This document shows, one piece after another, positions 17,501-25,351 of a stretch of 45,105 nt of DNA. The first letter of the stretch is position 1, and every line of letters starts with the position of its first letter. The position numbers and the translations under genes were made by a program. The DNA lies in the NCBI GenBank assembly GCA_012396115.1, contig JAAXOU010000007.1, forward strand, positions 1 to 45,105, given 5' to 3'. Under the pieces are notes generated by a model. The model was not told where the DNA came from. It searched no databases and was given only the letters and a program-made list of their open reading frames with translations. The DNA comes from Streptomyces somaliensis DSM 40738. Its GTDB lineage: Bacteria; Actinomycetota; Actinomycetes; Streptomycetales; Streptomycetaceae.

Positions 17501-19948
17501 CCCGCGCTGCTGGCCGCCCGGCTCGGCGACCCCCGGCCGCCGCACACCGGGGTCACCGGCGACGGGGGCCACGTCCTGCCGCTGCGCCTGACCGGCACGC
17601 TCCACACGGCGGCCCTCGACGCGGCGCTGGACGACCTGTCCGTGCGCCACGGGCTGCGCCGCACCCAAAGCACGACCGCCGAACCGGCCACCGAGGCGGA
17701 CGCCCTCGCGGCGCTCCGGGCTATGCCAATCGACGACGCGGACGAACGCCTCTGGTCGACGCGGCTGTTCACCCTCGCGCCGGACGATCACCTGCTCGGC
17801 GTCGTCCTGCACCCGGGCGCGGCCGACGCGTGGTCGCTCCCCGTCCTCGCGTCCGACCTGGCCACCGCGTACACGCTGCGCGTCACCGGAGGCACTCCCC
17901 TCCGGGCCCCCGTGACGGCACCCGCTCCGGAGCAGAAGGACCAGGGCTGTCCGCTGCCCGCCGACGGCCCCGTCCCGACCGCGCTGCCCACCACGCCGGC
18001 CGGCGGCGACGGCACATCGTACGAGACCTGGCGCACCAGCCTCGACGCCGCCGCCCACCGCCGGTTCACCGAAGGCGCGGCGGAGCACGGCGTCACCCTG
18101 TTCATGCTGGTGCACGCGGGCGTGGCGGCTCTGCTCGCGCGGCTCGGCGCCGGGGACGACGTCGTCCTGGCCGCGCAGGTCCCGAGCCGGGGCGAGCAGG
18201 CCCTGCGTGCGGCGGTCGGCCCGCTCGACCGGACGCTGTCCCTGGGGACCGACGTCTCCGGTGACCCCTCCTTCCGCACCCTGCTGCACCGTGTACGCGA
18301 CGCGGACCTGGCCGCCTACCGGCAGCCCGAACCGCCGAGGGCCGCGCCCGGCGGTGTCGTCCTGGCCGTCGCCCCTCAGACGGCACCCGTGTTGGAGGCC
18401 GCCGGGCTCAGCGTGCGCGTGGGTGAGCCCGAGTGGCCCGACCCGGCCGCCGAACTGCGCCTCGTGCTGACCGAACGGCGGTCCGTCACGGGTGCCCCGG
18501 AGGGCATCGACCTCGCGGTCACCTTCCGCCGGGAGACCGTCGGCCGTGACACGGCGGTGTCCCTCACCGAGCAGTTGCTCGCCCTGCTGGACTCCGCTCT
18601 CGGCGCGCCGGGCACACCCGTGAGCCTGCTCGCCCTGTACTCGCAGGAGGCTCTGGTACGGGCCCAGGACGCGTGGAACGGGCCCGCGTACGAGGTGTCG
18701 GACACGACCGTCACGCGGCTCTTCGCCGAGCAGGCCGGCAACCGGCCCGACGCCGCCGCGCTCGTGCACGGCGGGCGGACGGTCAGCTACGGCGTCCTGG
18801 ACTCCTGCGCGGAGCGCGTCGCCGAGCGCCTGTCCGGGCACGGGGTGGAACCGGGTACGGTCGTCGCCGTGTCGCTGGGCTCACCGGTGGACTTCGCGGT
18901 CGCGGTGCTGGCCGTCGTCAAGGCGGGGGCGGTCTGCCTTCCGCTGGCGGGTGACGCCGGTGACCGGGACGCGCTAAACCGGGCAGCCCTCTTCCTCACC
19001 GACACGGCTACGGACGCCGGGGATGTGCCGGTCCTGGTCGTGGACCCGCAGGGCGACGAGCCGGAGCTGCTCAAAACCGGGCGCCCTTCGCGCGACGGGA
19101 ACGCCGGGCCGGTGCTGATGGCGGGCGACGTCCTGGTGGGCGACGAGAGCATGGTCGTCCTCGCCACCCGCAACGCCGCGCGTCGCCCGCAGGCCCGCGC
19201 CGCGTGGCTGCCCGGGACGCCCCGCCCGGCCGCGGACGCCGTCTTCGACCTGCTCACGGCGCTGGCCTGCGGGCGCACGCTCCTGATCCCCGACTCCGGT
19301 ACCGCGATGGACCCCTCGGCCCTGGCCGGGTGGCTGCGCCTGACCGCACCGGACGAGGTGTGGGCACCCGCCGAGACGGCCGCCGCGCTGCCGCACTCCA
19401 CCGGCGAGTTCCTCGTCCACACCCCGGCCGCCAGGGACGTCCGGTCCGCCGTGGTCACCCGGCACGGTGCCGCCGAGGCCCGGCTGCTGACCGAGTCCGT
19501 GCCCGGCGCGGGCGGCCGTCCGCTGGGCGAGCACCGCGTGTACGTCCTGGACGCCGAGCTGCGTCCGGTGCCGCCCGGTGCCACCGGTGCGCTCTATGTG
19601 GCGGGCACGGGCGTGGCGTACGGCTACGCGGGTCGCCCGGGCGACTCGGCCGAGCGTTTCGTGCCCGATCCGTTCGGCGCGCCGGGAAGCCGTATGTGGC
19701 GTGCCGTGACGGCCGCGCGCCGGACCGCGGACGGCGGTTGGGAGGCGCTGGACGCGCCCTGGCAGGACGACCCGTTCGAGGACGAGTACGCGACGTTCGT
19801 CGTGGCCGTCGACGCCGGGGGACGCCACGCGCTGTGGCCCGCCGCCCTTCCCGTGCCCGCCGGCTGGCAGGTCGTTCACCCGGAGGACATCCGGGAGCTG
19901 TGTCTCGACCACGTCGAGGAACACGCGTCGGCCCGTCGCGGCGTCTGA
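14540..19948 (+). CDS. NRPS 1: A-(N-MT)-T, decayed C-A, fused MbtH
   Basis: With ATG 14540 the protein has 1802 residues. Order: adenylation domain ([11 protein letters not shown] about residue 177, FDAVTFEIW about 221); an embedded N-methyltransferase between A8 and A9 (about 484-735, SAM loop LEIGVGTG near 547); A10 [11 protein letters not shown] near 901; carrier Ser959 in GGHSLAA. My hand-read specificity code, DAFFMGVTFK, resembles hydrophobic Val/Ile-type codes. After this come a condensation-like region (about 1010-1380) lacking the C1 motif and with LHPGAADA where HHxxxDG should be, and an adenylation-like region (about 1390-1735) lacking the P-loop, YGPTE and YRTGD motifs. Both are probably inactive. 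The last 60 residues are MbtH-like (DPFEDEYATFVVAVD, HALWPAALPVPAGWQVV). The start is uncertain: GTG 14450, ATG 14558 and ATG 14597 are also in frame. Confidence 0.9.
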   Translation: MSDTGNMNLTSVANTASNIMESAPITLSSLLEQHVIATPDAIAVEYPHDEVALTYRQLSRRANQLAAHLTERGVRPGDHVVVCLPAGADLVVTLLAVIRAGAAYVLVDPGHPLERRRLIVRDCAARAVVAPAAYTADHEDQGPAMIPLDTLAAHLDELPAATPDFVPDPAATAYVCYTSGTTGTPKGAVIPHRAVLDLVGSTDYVKLKPEDRVAQAANPAFDAVTFEIWAPLVAGARLVGLPKDVVVDPLAFERAVRDHELSVMFLTTALFNQIARERPAAFAPLSVLMFGGEACDPRKVRAVCDAGPPARLLHVYGPTETTTFATWHEVSRPADDARTLPIGRPIGATVAHVLDAEGRPVPPGAVGELHLGGPCLATGYLGRPDLTAERFVDDPFGAAGDRLYRTGDRVVLGPGDAIEFLGRADNQVKLRGFRIELGEIEAALTAHPGVADAVVSVHEVAEDDRRLVAHVVPAARASEADEQITQWQEIYETLYNDAASVEFGENFAGWNSSYDHLPIPLEEMREWRAATVDRIRELRPRRVLEIGVGTGLLLSRLAPQCEEYWGTDFSASVIDALRVQIKADPRLRERVTLQCRAGDDLGGLPSGHFDVIVLNSVVQYFPNLDYLRTVVHGALSLLAPGGSLFLGDLRNLDLLRCMQAGVAVAQDDGRADAEGLRRRMEQQTRLETELLLSPAVFTALAAEHGGVRAVDVRVKRGTYHNELTRYRYDAVLTTGDDALDVAAAPCLAWDGLPGLEARLRDERPDVLRVTGVPNGRIHADFTAMRDLDAGKRPTPADGRGDAPDPEDLCVLGESLGYRAVITWSADPSHVDVLFVPPQPGPLASTCLPPELPDTDDGANAPTAFDRTADLGSVLRGYLQEQLPDYMVPSAFMSLDAMPLTANGKVDRRALPVPVFSAARGTPPGTPLEELVRDLFAEVLALPGYEISADSDFFAVGGHSLAAARLMARLRATLGEDPGARALYEAPTPALLAARLGDPRPPHTGVTGDGGHVLPLRLTGTLHTAALDAALDDLSVRHGLRRTQSTTAEPATEADALAALRAMPIDDADERLWSTRLFTLAPDDHLLGVVLHPGAADAWSLPVLASDLATAYTLRVTGGTPLRAPVTAPAPEQKDQGCPLPADGPVPTALPTTPAGGDGTSYETWRTSLDAAAHRRFTEGAAEHGVTLFMLVHAGVAALLARLGAGDDVVLAAQVPSRGEQALRAAVGPLDRTLSLGTDVSGDPSFRTLLHRVRDADLAAYRQPEPPRAAPGGVVLAVAPQTAPVLEAAGLSVRVGEPEWPDPAAELRLVLTERRSVTGAPEGIDLAVTFRRETVGRDTAVSLTEQLLALLDSALGAPGTPVSLLALYSQEALVRAQDAWNGPAYEVSDTTVTRLFAEQAGNRPDAAALVHGGRTVSYGVLDSCAERVAERLSGHGVEPGTVVAVSLGSPVDFAVAVLAVVKAGAVCLPLAGDAGDRDALNRAALFLTDTATDAGDVPVLVVDPQGDEPELLKTGRPSRDGNAGPVLMAGDVLVGDESMVVLATRNAARRPQARAAWLPGTPRPAADAVFDLLTALACGRTLLIPDSGTAMDPSALAGWLRLTAPDEVWAPAETAAALPHSTGEFLVHTPAARDVRSAVVTRHGAAEARLLTESVPGAGGRPLGEHRVYVLDAELRPVPPGATGALYVAGTGVAYGYAGRPGDSAERFVPDPFGAPGSRMWRAVTAARRTADGGWEALDAPWQDDPFEDEYATFVVAVDAGGRHALWPAALPVPAGWQVVHPEDIRELCLDHVEEHASARRGV
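14564..14566 (+). promoter_or_regulatory. TTA leucine codon at the start of NRPS 1
   Basis: The codons ATG AAT TTA ACT begin at 14558. TTA is rare in Streptomyces and needs the bldA tRNA, so it often gates antibiotic genes. It lies within the coding sequence for the starts at 14450, 14540 and 14558, but not for 14597. The surrounding 14440-14660 stretch is unusually AT-rich for this genome. Confidence 0.6.
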
Positions 19949-19997
19949 CCCTTCCTCACCACCCGCATCTTCACGTCTTCTTCCCTGTGAGGTAGTC

Positions 19998-20999
19998 ATG
20001 TCCCAAAACGTTTCCTCACCTCCGGACGCCCTCCACACGTCGCACCGTCACGTCCTCGACCTCTCCGAGCAGGACGCCGCAGCCGCGCACGCGCTGGCCG
20101 CCGAGTGCGCGAGGGAGTACAAGTCCCCGGACGACCAGAGCTTCCTCGACGAGGCTCCCGTGATCGCCCACGACCTGCCGCTGTCGGTACGGCGCCACGT
20201 CAACGCGGCCCACCACGACGAGCGCGCCCACGCGACCGTCATCCGGGGGAACGTCGTCCGCGACGAGGAGCTGGGCGAGACGCCCGGCCACTGGAGCGTG
20301 AGCAATACCAAGTCGAGCGAGGCGTACGCCTGTCTGCTGGTGCTGTACTCGGCGTTGCTCGGCGACGTGATCGGCTGGCAGGCCCAGCAGTCCGGGCGGC
20401 TCGTCACCGACATCCTGCCGAGCCGGGGTTACGAGCACAGCCTCGTGTCCGCGTCCAGCGAGCTGGAGCTCGCCTGGCACACCGAGGACGCCTTCTCCCC
20501 GCACCGCGCCGACTGGGTGGGCCTGTTCGCGCTGCGCAACTCCGGCGTCCCCACCACCCTGTCCCACATCGACCTCAGTCGGCTGCCTGAACGATTCGCC
20601 AAGATCCTCTCCGAACCGCGGTTCACGGCGGTCCCCGACGCCTCGCACGAGTACGACGAGGACGCTCCGCAGGCCGAGCCCGTCGCCGTCCTCAGCGGTC
20701 ACCCGGCCTGCCCGGTGCTGCGGATCGACCGGGACTACTTCCAGGCGCAGGAGGGCGACGCCGAGGCGGCGGAGGCGTTCGCCTGGGTCGTCGAGCACCT
20801 GGACGGCAACCTCAGCGACATCCCGATCCTCGCCGGTGACGTGTGCTTCGTCGACAACCGCAACGTGGTGCACGGCCGGCGCGCCTTCCGCGCCGGCTTC
20901 GACGGGCGGGACCGGTGGCTCAAGCGGGTCAACGTCGTCCGCGACCTGCGGCGCACCCGGCCGGGGCGCATCGACGGGACCACCCGGGTCATCGTCTGA
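19998..20999 (+). CDS. Fe(II)/2-oxoglutarate amino acid hydroxylase (VioC/AsnO type)
   Basis: This 333-residue clavaminate-synthase-like dioxygenase probably hydroxylates a free amino acid at C3. The metal triad HxE is seen as WHTEDAFSPHRADWVGLFALRN (H161, E163) and the distal His in NRNVVHGRRAF; the 2-oxoglutarate-binding Arg lies in GRDRWLKRVNVVRDLRR. This pattern is shared by arginine hydroxylases (VioC, OrfP) and asparagine oxygenase AsnO, so Arg, Asn or a related residue is the likely substrate; the sequence alone does not separate these. The ATG at 19998 follows a GAGG site 49 bases after NRPS 1, so it belongs to the peptide operon. Confidence 0.9.
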   Translation: MSQNVSSPPDALHTSHRHVLDLSEQDAAAAHALAAECAREYKSPDDQSFLDEAPVIAHDLPLSVRRHVNAAHHDERAHATVIRGNVVRDEELGETPGHWSVSNTKSSEAYACLLVLYSALLGDVIGWQAQQSGRLVTDILPSRGYEHSLVSASSELELAWHTEDAFSPHRADWVGLFALRNSGVPTTLSHIDLSRLPERFAKILSEPRFTAVPDASHEYDEDAPQAEPVAVLSGHPACPVLRIDRDYFQAQEGDAEAAEAFAWVVEHLDGNLSDIPILAGDVCFVDNRNVVHGRRAFRAGFDGRDRWLKRVNVVRDLRRTRPGRIDGTTRVIV

Positions 21000-21041
21000 C
21001 GCCGGCCTTCCCAGACCGACCGACAACCTACGGAGAACCCC

Positions 21042-22268
21042 ATGACCACACCCTCCGCCCGCCCGGCGGTCCTGCTGGTGGAGAGCCGCCGCTCCACCTT
21101 CACCGAGAGCGTCCTGAGCCGCGACGACGTCGACGTCGTCCTGCTGCGCTTCGACTCGGTGCCCCTGACCGAGGAGTACCTGAAGCGCACGGCGGACGTC
21201 CCGACGTTCACCCTGGCCACCGCCGCGCCTCTGGAGGAGGAGGCGGCCCGCTACCGGGACTGGATCCGGGACGCGGCCGTCGTGCCCGGCCACTTCTGCA
21301 ACCCCAACGAAGCCCTCCAGGCGTCCGCGCAGCGTTTCGCGTCGCTGGTCGGGCTGCCGCACCTGTCCGAGGAGCAGGTGGCCTGGGTGCGCAACAAGGC
21401 GACCATGAAGGACCGTTACGCGGAGCTGGGCATCCCGCACGCCGCCTACCGGACCGTCAGCTCACCGCAGGACGTGCTGGAGTTCGCCGGCGCCCACGGG
21501 TGGCCGGTGATCCTCAAGCCGATCGACTCGGACTCCTGCATCAGCACGTACCGGCTCGACTCGCCGGAGGACCTCGACCCGCTGCTGCCGCTGGACGCCG
21601 GGCTCTCCTGGATGGTCGAGCAGTACATCAGCGGCCGCGAGTTCCAGCTGTGCGCGGCCATCGCGCATGGGAAGGTCGTCGACGCTTACCTGTCCAAGAA
21701 CCCGCGCCCGATCCTTGAGGTGCTGGACGGGGCGATCAACGCCAACATCACGTATGCCCCGTCGGAGAAGCTCCCGGTCGACGCCAAGGAGCTGGCGCAG
21801 CGCCTCACCGACGGGCTGAGCATCCCCTACGGCTATCTGCACGGGGAGTTCTTCCTCACCGACGACGGCGAGTTCTACATGAGCGAGGTGGCGGCCCGGC
21901 TCAGCGGCTGCGAGGTGCCGATGAACCACGGCCTCGCCTACGGGTTCGACTTCCTGGGCGTCGTCCTGGACACCTACGTCGACCGGGACCCCGTCCCCGA
22001 GTACACGCGTGACCGCGCCGTGGGCGACCTGCTGCTGCCCGTCCGGCCGGGGAAGCTGGTGAGCATCACCGGCGAGGAGGAGCTGCGCGGCATGCCGGGC
22101 GTCCTCGACGCGCATCTGACGGCCCGGCCCGGCGATGTGCTCGACCCGCCGCGCGCCTCCCACGCCAGCACCGGCTACGTCCACGTGGAAGGGGCCACGG
22201 CGGACGAGGTGGAGGAGCGGATGCAGGCGATCCTGAACCGCTTCGAGCTGGTGGTCGTGCCGGCATGA
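21042..22268 (+). CDS. ATP-grasp carboxylate-amine ligase
   Basis: This 408-residue protein of the carbamoyl-phosphate-synthase-like ATP-grasp superfamily would activate a carboxylate as acyl phosphate and join it to an amine. Visible elements are VRNKATMKDRYAELGIP (the lid region before the ATP-grasp fold), GWPVILKPIDSDSC (ATP-binding Lys), MVEQYISGREFQ (adenine-binding hinge and following strand) and GEFYMSEVAARLSG, which supplies the Mg-binding acidic and Asn-position residues. It is 42 bases downstream of the hydroxylase and overlaps the next gene by ATGA. A dipeptide-forming or peptide-tailoring role is inferred from position; its substrates are unknown. Confidence 0.88.
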   Translation: MTTPSARPAVLLVESRRSTFTESVLSRDDVDVVLLRFDSVPLTEEYLKRTADVPTFTLATAAPLEEEAARYRDWIRDAAVVPGHFCNPNEALQASAQRFASLVGLPHLSEEQVAWVRNKATMKDRYAELGIPHAAYRTVSSPQDVLEFAGAHGWPVILKPIDSDSCISTYRLDSPEDLDPLLPLDAGLSWMVEQYISGREFQLCAAIAHGKVVDAYLSKNPRPILEVLDGAINANITYAPSEKLPVDAKELAQRLTDGLSIPYGYLHGEFFLTDDGEFYMSEVAARLSGCEVPMNHGLAYGFDFLGVVLDTYVDRDPVPEYTRDRAVGDLLLPVRPGKLVSITGEEELRGMPGVLDAHLTARPGDVLDPPRASHASTGYVHVEGATADEVEERMQAILNRFELVVVPA

Positions 22269-24085
22269 GCGGTTCGCCCCTGTTCCTCCCCTGCACGACC
22301 CTGCCCTCCCACGGCGAGGCCGTCACACGCTGGCGGGCCGAAGGCGCCGGGCCCGTCCCCGTCTGGGTCGGAGAGCGGACCGACCTCCTGGCGGGAATCG
22401 CCCTCGCTGAGGAGGTCTACGACGGGTTCCGAGCGCCGGCGGCCTGCGACACCGGCCTCGTCCTCGGTACCCCGCCCGCCTCCGTGCGCGCCCTCGCCGA
22501 GCCACTGGCGCGCACGTGGGCGGCCGATCTCCCGGGCGTGCCGGAGACGGGCTCGGTGCTGGTCGTCGGCACGTACGCGGAGGTGACGGCGCGCGCCGTC
22601 CAGGGCCTCGTCGAGCGGTGCCACGCGCAGGGGCGGGATCTGATCCTGCTGACCGGGCGGGACGTGCACACGCTGAGCTGGGTGGTCGCCAAGCAGTACG
22701 GGCGCGGCAGGCCGGACGGCGCGGACGGGGTGTTCTCGGAGCACGACGACCGCGCGCCGGCGCCGGGCCTGCACTGGTTCGGGGCCGAGGAGGTGCGCCA
22801 CGAGGACGTGCAGGGCATCGCGCTCGGCCGGGTGTGGCGCCGGCTGATGCTGCACGGCAACGGCAAGGACGACCAGCTGAACCTGGGCCAGTTCACCGTG
22901 TGCGGGCTGAGCCCCGTCGGCGAGCGGGCGCCGGGCGCGCCGGGGCCGAAGTGCGCGTTCGGGCTCGGCTGTCCCAAGCCGGAGGACAAGCTGATCCCGG
23001 CGGAGCGGCTGCGGGCGGCGGAACTCGTGCTCGCGAACTGCTTCAGCGGCCCCCTGTCCGACCACGCCATGTACGACCCGAAGTACGTGATCCTGCTCAA
23101 CGCCCTGGACGGGCCCGCCCAGACGGTGCTGGCGACGCTCACCGCGTGCGATGCCCAGCGACCGGAGATCCTCACGTGGGCCACGGCCGACCCGGCGGAT
23201 GGCAGCGTGGCCCGCATGATCAACGAAAAACTCGCGGACATCAATCCGTATCCGTCGTTCGTCCAAGTGGGCCTTACCTCCTACCGCCCGGCCGAGGTGG
23301 GGAAACCGGCCGCCGACGCGCCGGGCCCGGCGCTGCACACGGTCGGGGCGAGGCTGGGCGGGCTGCTGGACAGCGGTCTGCTGGACGACGCCCACCCGCT
23401 GCGGCCCCGCCTGCGGCAGCTGTCGGACACGGTGCTGCGGGACGCGGTGCGTACCGTCGCGCTGTCCCCGCTCGACCAGGACGCGGCGGCGGCGATCGCG
23501 GCCGAGGTGAAGTCGCTCGACCTGGCGCTGGCCCACCGGTTCGCCAAGCACCACGCCGACCCGGTGCTGAACTTCCCGACGTACTGGGGTGAGCGCAGTG
23601 TCGCCGAGGCGCCGGTGGCCGCCGAGGCGCCCTGCGCGTGCGGTCTGCCGGTGCGGAGCTACGTGCGGCGCGGCCGGGTGCCCGTCGTCGTCGACACCGT
23701 GCAGGACGTGTGCGCGCGGTGCGGGGACGTGGGCAACTCCTTCGTCGGTGCTCCGCAGTTGCGGGTGAAGGCCCAGGAGCGAGCGGAGGCCGGGGGCGAG
23801 CTGCACATCGTGGTGGAGGTCGTCGCGGAGCGGGCGGGGACCGTCAACGTGGGCATCGTCCTGCCGGCGTACCTGCTCGCGAGGGCGCAGCCGGTACTGC
23901 GCCGGGTGGAGGTGGTCGCCGGGGAGCCCGCGCGGACCGACTTCGTGCTGCGGGTGGACCCGGAGGCCGCCCCGCAGGCCTACTACTTCACCCCGTACGC
24001 CGTCCACGACCTGGGGGTCGCGACGCGCCGCGTGCACTTCACGCTGTCCCCGGCGGCGGAGGGTGCCCGGGAGGTGGCCCGGTGA
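22265..24085 (+). CDS. Unrecognised 606-residue protein with caspase-like motifs and zinc ribbon
   Basis: I do not recognise a named family. Two blocks look like the catalytic dyad of clan CD (caspase/CHAT-like) peptidases: a hydrophobic strand ending in LMLHGNG (His197) and a strand ending in ELVLANCFSG (Cys259). A CxC-x23-CxxC zinc ribbon lies at residues 457-486 (CACG and CARCG). A Cys-rich stretch KCAFGLGCPKPED (about 229-241) separates the two dyad blocks. The C-terminal 100 residues look like a beta-sandwich. The gene overlaps its neighbours on both sides (ATGA and GTGA), so it is tightly coupled to the ATP-grasp and exporter genes. It may process or release the peptide, or act on a protein. 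The function is not established. Confidence 0.8.
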   Translation: MSGSPLFLPCTTLPSHGEAVTRWRAEGAGPVPVWVGERTDLLAGIALAEEVYDGFRAPAACDTGLVLGTPPASVRALAEPLARTWAADLPGVPETGSVLVVGTYAEVTARAVQGLVERCHAQGRDLILLTGRDVHTLSWVVAKQYGRGRPDGADGVFSEHDDRAPAPGLHWFGAEEVRHEDVQGIALGRVWRRLMLHGNGKDDQLNLGQFTVCGLSPVGERAPGAPGPKCAFGLGCPKPEDKLIPAERLRAAELVLANCFSGPLSDHAMYDPKYVILLNALDGPAQTVLATLTACDAQRPEILTWATADPADGSVARMINEKLADINPYPSFVQVGLTSYRPAEVGKPAADAPGPALHTVGARLGGLLDSGLLDDAHPLRPRLRQLSDTVLRDAVRTVALSPLDQDAAAAIAAEVKSLDLALAHRFAKHHADPVLNFPTYWGERSVAEAPVAAEAPCACGLPVRSYVRRGRVPVVVDTVQDVCARCGDVGNSFVGAPQLRVKAQERAEAGGELHIVVEVVAERAGTVNVGIVLPAYLLARAQPVLRRVEVVAGEPARTDFVLRVDPEAAPQAYYFTPYAVHDLGVATRRVHFTLSPAAEGAREVAR

Positions 24086-25347
24086 GCGGTCTTTCCCAGG
24101 ACGGAGGGCTTCTCCTGCCGCTGCGGGAACGCCCCTTCCGGCTGCTGGCGTCGGGGCGTCTGCTCATGTACTTCGCCAACGCGATGGCCCCGATCGTGCT
24201 GGCCTTCGCCGTGCTCGACCTCACCGGGTCCAAGACGGACCTGGGGATCGTGGTGGGCGCCCGGTCGGTGGCCAACGTGGTCCTCCTGCTGGCGGCCGGG
24301 GTGGTCGCCGACCGGTTCTCGCGGACGGTGATCCTGCGGGGCTCGGCGTGCGCCGCCGCGGCCGTACAGGGGGCCATAGCGGTCAGCATGCTCCTGGACT
24401 TCACGACGATCCCGCTGCTGATCCTGCTCAGCGTGCTCAACGGCGCCCTCTCCGCCGTTTCCATGCCGGCGTCCGCGGCGCTCACCCCGCAGACGGTGCC
24501 GGCGAAGCTGCTGCGCCCGGCGAACGCCCTGATGCGCATGGCCATCAACCTCGGCATGATCATCGGTGCGGCGCTCGGCGGGGTGCTCGTCTCCGTCGTC
24601 GGTCCGGGCTGGGGGCTGGCCTGCAACGCCGTCGCGTTCCTCGGCGCCGCTCTGTGCTACTTCGGTCTGCGCATCCCCGCCGGCAAGGCCGAGCCCACCG
24701 AACGCCCGCATCCGTTGCGGGAATTGCGGGAGGGATGGCAAGAGTTCACCTCCCGCGCCTGGGTGTGGGTGGTGGTGGCCCAGTTCATGGTGGTCAACGC
24801 CGTGGTCGCGGGCGGCGTCTACGTGCTGGGCCCCGCAGTCGCCGACGAGACGTTCGGCCGCACCGGCTGGGGCGTCGTGCTCGCCGCCCAGATGGCCGGG
24901 GCGGTGGCCGGCGGGTTCGTCGCCGCCCGCTCCCGGGCCAAGCACGCGCTGCGTATCGGCGTCGCGGCCGTCGCCCTGGAGGCGCTGCCCCTGGCGGTGC
25001 TCGCCGAGGCACCCGGGGTGCTGCTCCTCACCGTGACGATGTTCGTCAACGGCGTGGCCATGGAGCAGTTCGGTGTCGCCTGGGAGGTGTCCCTGCAAGA
25101 GAACGTCCCCGAGGACCGGCTGGCCCGGGTCTACTCCTACGACGCGCTCGGCTCGTTCATCGCCCTGCCCATCGGGGAGATGGCCGCAGGACCCGTGGCG
25201 GACCGGGCGGGCGTGGACACCACGCTGCTCGCGGGGGCGGCCCTGGTGGTGGTCGCGACCGGCGCCGCCCTGTGCAGCAGGGAGGTGCGACAGCTGGCCA
25301 CGCGTGTGCACAAGGAGCCGAAAGAACCCGAAGTGGCCGGGGCGTAA
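24082..25347 (+). CDS. MFS transporter, probable peptide exporter
   Basis: This 421-residue major facilitator protein has about 12 hydrophobic segments. The loop-2 motif reads GVVADRFSRTVIL, and the family of small-molecule exporters (MFS_3-like) shows similar RPFRLLASGR at the N-terminus. The GTG at 24082 overlaps the preceding stop codon. The C-terminus ends in a short charged tail. Its place inside the NRPS operon suggests export of, and self-protection from, the product. Confidence 0.9.
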   Translation: MSGLSQDGGLLLPLRERPFRLLASGRLLMYFANAMAPIVLAFAVLDLTGSKTDLGIVVGARSVANVVLLLAAGVVADRFSRTVILRGSACAAAAVQGAIAVSMLLDFTTIPLLILLSVLNGALSAVSMPASAALTPQTVPAKLLRPANALMRMAINLGMIIGAALGGVLVSVVGPGWGLACNAVAFLGAALCYFGLRIPAGKAEPTERPHPLRELREGWQEFTSRAWVWVVVAQFMVVNAVVAGGVYVLGPAVADETFGRTGWGVVLAAQMAGAVAGGFVAARSRAKHALRIGVAAVALEALPLAVLAEAPGVLLLTVTMFVNGVAMEQFGVAWEVSLQENVPEDRLARVYSYDALGSFIALPIGEMAAGPVADRAGVDTTLLAGAALVVVATGAALCSREVRQLATRVHKEPKEPEVAGA

Positions 25348-25351
25348 ACAT

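Noticed and set aside
14564..18841. Very long reading frame on the - strand opposite NRPS 1, and similar ones opposite NRPS 2-4
   Set aside because: These are antisense shadows caused by GC-rich codon bias. The sense strand has complete NRPS domain motifs, and the antisense products have no recognisable fold.
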